Made by a program: the position numbers and the translations under genes. A model generated the notes under the pieces. The model saw only the letters and a list, made by a program, of their open reading frames with translations. It was not told where the DNA came from and searched no databases. From an uncultured Bacteroidota bacterium (lineage in GTDB: Bacteria > Bacteroidota > Bacteroidia > Flavobacteriales > Flavobacteriaceae), in assembly GCA_902629505.1 (NCBI GenBank), contig CACORF010000002.1, positions 1 to 64,000 on the forward strand: a stretch of DNA of 64,000 nucleotides. The letters run 5' to 3'. Below are positions 60,412 through 64,000 of this stretch, in pieces; the stretch's first letter is position 1, and every line of letters begins with the position of its first letter.

Positions 60412-61911
60412 TTAAAGTTTAAATGAAAATGAAGCATAAACAGAATATCTATCTTTATCAATATCATATTTGTTAGTCAGACCTCTGGTGAATAGTCTAT
60501 TTTTTATAAAATCGCTGTATTTAGTTATACCAATATCAACATCAAGATAACCATAATTTATCCCTACTCCTGCAGATAGTCCGCTAATTTTATTTTTTAA
60601 GTCCAAGTCAGCACCTTTGTAGAAGAAATAACCTGCACGTAAATTTAAATTTTTAAGTCTGTATTCTCCTCCAAATCGAATTGATTCAGAAATACCAGCC
60701 ATATTGTTTTTTATAGAATAATTGAGTGAATTCAAGTATGAGTCATTACCATTACTGTCATCAAATTTGGACTCATTAAATTTAGTGATCTCATAGTCAA
60801 AACTTAATAAACCTCTAGAGCCAAATATATATGCAAGGCTAAAGAGTGATTTTGAGGGTAGTCTTAGTTCATATTCATCATACATATTTATAGTATTAGG
60901 ATCAATCTTATATGTAGTTAAGCCATCTTTTTCTATAATATCAGTTTCAATAATTTGACTGTTTTCTTCTTCAATCTTTAAAATAGTAGGGGTAGAGTAA
61001 GACAAGCCAACTCTTAATTGTTTAATCTTAATTATGCTACCCAATTGAAATGAAAACCCAGTTCCATAGGCTAATAAATCTTCTTTGAAAAATATTCTCT
61101 GAACGTTAGAATTTTCTGAATAACCAAACTCTTCAAATACTTTAGTCTCCTCAAATAATGTCTCATGCATATTAATATTTATTCCACTGAATAGATGATT
61201 GTTAAAAGAAAATCCAAGATTTATACTGTGTTTAAAATGGTTACCAGTTCTAAAAATATCCAGATTTTGATCTAAATTATTGTAAAGTGCATTAGTGATA
61301 AAATTATTGTAATTATCACCACTATCATTGATTATGAAACTTTGATAACCAAGAAAAGCCTGTTGATCAGCAAATCCATAATTATCTCCTAAAAATGTAT
61401 AAACACTCTGAGATGTTTCACCATCATATATTAATAAATCTTCAGAGGGAATTCCATCAGCGTAATAAAGAAAATAATTATCTATTCCATTATTATTGTT
61501 CCCAGATATGTTAAAAGAACTATCAAAATCTCCTAGAATATGATTATTGTATGCAACTGAAAACTTAGATTTTCTATTTTCATAAACAAGGACAACGCCT
61601 GCACCTCCATATGAATAGAAATCATTTTTTGATGAAGTTTTATAGTTGTTTAACCTATTTGAAATTTTAAGATTTTTATAATTTAAAGTAACCCCAAATT
61701 CTGAGTCAATAAAAATGGATGAACTAGCAGGATTAATAGATATCGCACTAAGATCACCTCCTAATGCCCCAAAAGCTCCACCCATTGAGTTGAATCTTGC
61801 TGTCCCCTCATGAAAGTAGGAGCTATATCTTAGTACATCTTCAAATGTTTGAGAATAACCAATGTATGATATACTCAAAAATAAGTATAGGTAAATAAAT
61901 TTTTTAAACAT
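60412..61911 (-). CDS. OmpP1/FadL/TodX family outer membrane transport protein
   Basis: 499 aa. Signal peptide ending IGYSQ, then the family start TARFNSMGGAFGALGGDLSA and ISINPASSSIF. Beta-strand alternation continues to a C-terminal strand (RYSVYASFSFKL) ending in a hydrophobic residue, as expected of a barrel. FadL relatives take up long-chain fatty acids or hydrocarbons; whether it serves the AlkB pathway is speculation. It follows the Tyr/Gly-rich lipoprotein gene with no gap. Confidence 0.88.
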   Translation of the reverse strand: MFKKFIYLYLFLSISYIGYSQTFEDVLRYSSYFHEGTARFNSMGGAFGALGGDLSAISINPASSSIFIDSEFGVTLNYKNLKISNRLNNYKTSSKNDFYSYGGAGVVLVYENRKSKFSVAYNNHILGDFDSSFNISGNNNNGIDNYFLYYADGIPSEDLLIYDGETSQSVYTFLGDNYGFADQQAFLGYQSFIINDSGDNYNNFITNALYNNLDQNLDIFRTGNHFKHSINLGFSFNNHLFSGININMHETLFEETKVFEEFGYSENSNVQRIFFKEDLLAYGTGFSFQLGSIIKIKQLRVGLSYSTPTILKIEEENSQIIETDIIEKDGLTTYKIDPNTINMYDEYELRLPSKSLFSLAYIFGSRGLLSFDYEITKFNESKFDDSNGNDSYLNSLNYSIKNNMAGISESIRFGGEYRLKNLNLRAGYFFYKGADLDLKNKISGLSAGVGINYGYLDVDIGITKYSDFIKNRLFTRGLTNKYDIDKDRYSVYASFSFKL

Positions 61912-63078
61912 TTAGTTTATCTTACCACCACCTCTTGAGCCACCACCTGCGCTTCCTCTTGAAGAACCACTACTAATTGCTCCACCTCCGCTTGGAGCAC
62001 TATAACTACCGCCTTGAGATGCTCTAGATGAACCAAATTGAGAGTTACCACCTCTTCTATTAGAAAATGATGAGTTATTCCTTGAAGATCTGTTACCGTA
62101 ATAACTTGGTGCAGAATAATTTGAGTAATCATAATTAGATGACCTGGAAAAAGAATTTCCCCTTTGATATGGATTGGTAGACCTAATTTGCTGATATGCT
62201 TCCCTTACGTTATCGCTCTTAATTTGACTTAAATTTGGAATGGAACTATTTCTATTAATATTTCTTGAATTTGAGCTTCCTCTGGAGTAAACACCTATTA
62301 AATCATTATTTTTAATCTCCCTTAAATTAATACTTGTGTCTATATCATCATATTCAGAGACACCTCGAGTCCTGTCAGTATATACTCCACCATATGAGCC
62401 AAGTCTTGAATAAAGACCCGATATTCTTACACCCTGAGAATCACTGTTTCTTGTAACTCCACTTGATGTTGATCTTTCCCCTCTTCTTGAAGCGGAATTG
62501 CTAAAACTTACCCTTGATGTATTAGAGAATTCATTACCATATTCGTCTTTGTATACAGTTGATTCATACATACCCCCATAATACCATGGGAGGTATCTCC
62601 TATTTCTCATCATGTACCAGTAGTAATTTCCTAACGATGTAGCGTATGGAGAAAAATAGAAATTTAAAGGTCCATAAAATGGATATCCCATTTCATAGGC
62701 GAAGCTGTTATAAAAAAATGGAGGTCTAAAACCATAGTTAATAAAGTATCCATTGTTTGTAAAAAATGGATTAAATGCCATGTTGTGTAGAAACGGATCG
62801 TAATAGAATCTTCCAAAGCTTGGAAAAAAATTATTTACAACTTCAGTTGATTCTGGATTCGCTCCCCATGGAAGATCTCCTAAATTATCATTTGAAGAAT
62901 AGGAATTTAAAGGTTCATTTGCAATATCGCTGAATACTACCTCATAATCAATACCTCTTTCAGTAGATACATAAATACCATCACTATCTTGATAGTAAGA
63001 TGCAAGTTGGTATGCGTTACATCCTGTGAAGAGAACTGATAACAACAAAATGTTCAATAAACCTATAAATTTTTTCAT
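61912..63078 (-). CDS. Tyr/Asn-rich and Gly/Ser-rich lipoprotein
   Basis: 388 aa. Lipoprotein signal with lipobox FTGC. Residues 30-90 form a small domain (DGIYVSTERGIDYEVVF). Residues 90-175 are rich in Tyr, Phe, Asn and Pro (YYWYMMRNRRYLPWYYGG). The rest is Ser/Arg/Asn-rich low complexity, ending in a Gly/Ser tail (GGGSRGGGKIN). It is surface-exposed in all likelihood and co-transcribed with the FadL-like porin. The low-complexity coding DNA also leaves a spurious second frame open at 61917-62132. Function unknown. Confidence 0.8.
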   Translation of the reverse strand: MKKFIGLLNILLLSVLFTGCNAYQLASYYQDSDGIYVSTERGIDYEVVFSDIANEPLNSYSSNDNLGDLPWGANPESTEVVNNFFPSFGRFYYDPFLHNMAFNPFFTNNGYFINYGFRPPFFYNSFAYEMGYPFYGPLNFYFSPYATSLGNYYWYMMRNRRYLPWYYGGMYESTVYKDEYGNEFSNTSRVSFSNSASRRGERSTSSGVTRNSDSQGVRISGLYSRLGSYGGVYTDRTRGVSEYDDIDTSINLREIKNNDLIGVYSRGSSNSRNINRNSSIPNLSQIKSDNVREAYQQIRSTNPYQRGNSFSRSSNYDYSNYSAPSYYGNRSSRNNSSFSNRRGGNSQFGSSRASQGGSYSAPSGGGAISSGSSRGSAGGGSRGGGKIN

Positions 63079-63083
63079 CTAGT

Positions 63084-63091
63084 TAAATTTA
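63084..63091 (-). promoter_or_regulatory. possible -7 element TAAATTTA of the lipoprotein-porin operon
   Basis: One base from TAnnTTTG (A for G), about 6 nt upstream of the ATG at 63078. The rest of the 113-bp gap to proS shows no other clear signal. Confidence 0.35.
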
Positions 63092-63191
63092 TGAATAATT
63101 ATTTAAATGTAAATTATTACTTTTACGTACACTTAATATAGAACAATAATTGTGCCATTTTTTTACGATAATTGTTAATAAGACTTAACCA

Positions 63192-64000
63192 ATGGGAAAG
63201 AAAATTACTCCTAGAGATGTTGATTATTCAAAATGGTATAATGATATTGTCTCTGAAGCTGGTCTAGCTGAATCCTCAGATGTAAGAGGTTGTATGGTTA
63301 TTAAACCATATGGTTTTGCTATTTGGGAATTAATGAAATCTCAGCTTGATAATATGTTCAAGGAGACAGGTCATGAAAATGCTTATTTTCCTTTGTTTGT
63401 TCCAAAATCATTATTTGAGGCTGAAGAAAAAAATGCTGAAGGATTTGCAAAAGAGTGTGCAGTAGTTACACATTACAGATTGAAAAATGATTCTGATAAA
63501 AAAGGTAAGCTTGTAGTTGACCCAGATTCTAAACTTGAAGAGGAGCTAATAGTAAGACCAACTAGTGAGGCTATTATTTGGAAAACATATAAAAGGTGGA
63601 TTCAATCATATAGAGATTTACCAATACTGATTAATCAATGGGCTAATGTTGTTAGATGGGAGATGAGAACAAGACTTTTTCTTAGAACTGCTGAGTTTTT
63701 GTGGCAAGAGGGTCATACAGCACATGCAACAAAAGAAGAAGCTTTAAAAGAAACAAAATTGATTAACAACATTTATTCTGAGTTCGCAGAGAAATACATG
63801 GCAATGCCAGTTATTCAAGGATCAAAGTCTGAATCAGAGAGATTTGCTGGTGCTGTGGAAACTCTTTGCATTGAAGCATTAATGCAAGATGGTAAAGCTT
63901 TGCAGGCTGGTACATCTCATTTTCTTGGTCAAAACTTTGCCAAGGCTTTTGATGTTAAGTTTGCAGATAAATCTGGTAAGTTAGAATATGTTTGGGCTAC
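63192..64000 (+). CDS. proS: prolyl-tRNA synthetase, eukaryote/archaea-type (3' end cut by window)
   Basis: About 269 residues are visible before the window ends. The start [20 protein letters not shown] is the type-3 ProRS N-terminus, without the bacterial editing domain. [26 protein letters not shown] (motif 2 entry) and [16 protein letters not shown] are diagnostic. This form is normal for Bacteroidota. It is divergent from the lipoprotein-porin operon. Confidence 0.95.
   Translation, partial: MGKKITPRDVDYSKWYNDIVSEAGLAESSDVRGCMVIKPYGFAIWELMKSQLDNMFKETGHENAYFPLFVPKSLFEAEEKNAEGFAKECAVVTHYRLKNDSDKKGKLVVDPDSKLEEELIVRPTSEAIIWKTYKRWIQSYRDLPILINQWANVVRWEMRTRLFLRTAEFLWQEGHTAHATKEEALKETKLINNIYSEFAEKYMAMPVIQGSKSESERFAGAVETLCIEALMQDGKALQAGTSHFLGQNFAKAFDVKFADKSGKLEYVWA

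Noticed and set aside
61917-62132. 71-codon frame rich in Val/Leu/Gln antisense-frame to the Gly/Ser-rich lipoprotein end
   Set aside because: Alternative reading of low-complexity repeats on the same strand; no start signal and no independent support.

Overview
The window is AT-rich, very compact chromosomal DNA from a member of the Bacteroidota, most probably an uncultured marine flavobacterium. Supporting signs are a Flavobacteriales-like 16S rRNA, Bacteroidota-restricted families (DUF4294, DUF4290, DUF6452/DUF6048), a fused SecDF, a fused ResB-CcsA, eukaryote-type ProRS, the tmRNA tag GENNYALAA, a 6S RNA downstream of zapA, and recurrent TAnnTTTG -7 promoter elements. The marine habitat and the exact clade are inferences. 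I see no phage, insertion sequence, CRISPR array or restriction island.

Layout. 1-3.7 kb: truncated prolyl oligopeptidase, M42 aminopeptidase and a DUF4294 protein. 3.7-9.0 kb: a complete rRNA operon (16S, tRNA-Ile, tRNA-Ala, 23S, 5S) with strong promoter, visible processing stalks and an intrinsic terminator. 9.0-15.2 kb: a 31-residue membrane peptide, the DUF6452/DUF6048 pair, ornithine aminotransferase plus cysteine desulfurase, an M23 peptidase, a coiled-coil protein, ZapA and 6S RNA. 15.2-23.2 kb: a GMC dehydrogenase pair, CutC, aconitase overlapping an AlkB alkane monooxygenase, two tandem metzincin-like lipoproteins and tRNA-Met. 23.2-28.4 kb: housekeeping genes (AlgH, HU, Fmt, DUF493, DUF4290, MurA).

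28.4-33.8 kb is one tightly overlapping leftward operon: KdsC, Maf, an SRPBCC protein, an atypical SDR, a 45-aa DUF2256 zinc-ribbon peptide, cryptochrome DASH, a second photolyase/cryptochrome whose iron-sulfur cysteine segment is lost, and a TIGR03643 protein. Its last six genes look like a light-response or photoprotection module and are the best candidate for an incompletely described system.

33.9-46.3 kb: cytochrome c maturation (CcsBA), two pentein amidinohydrolases that may feed arginine or citrulline metabolism together with RocD, a large secreted BNR-repeat protein, MscS, three tandem secreted paralogues with an internal duplication, and tmRNA. 46.3-64 kb: KdsA, FtsE, an amidohydrolase, AsnB, GyrB, Mdh, SecDF, Lgt, YidD, CysS, FolE, a FadL-like porin, a Tyr/Gly-rich lipoprotein and the start of ProS.

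No gene-free stretch exceeds about 300 bases. All nine convergent gene junctions are within about 10 bp or overlap, while the visible hairpin terminators lie after the rRNA operon or between codirectional genes.
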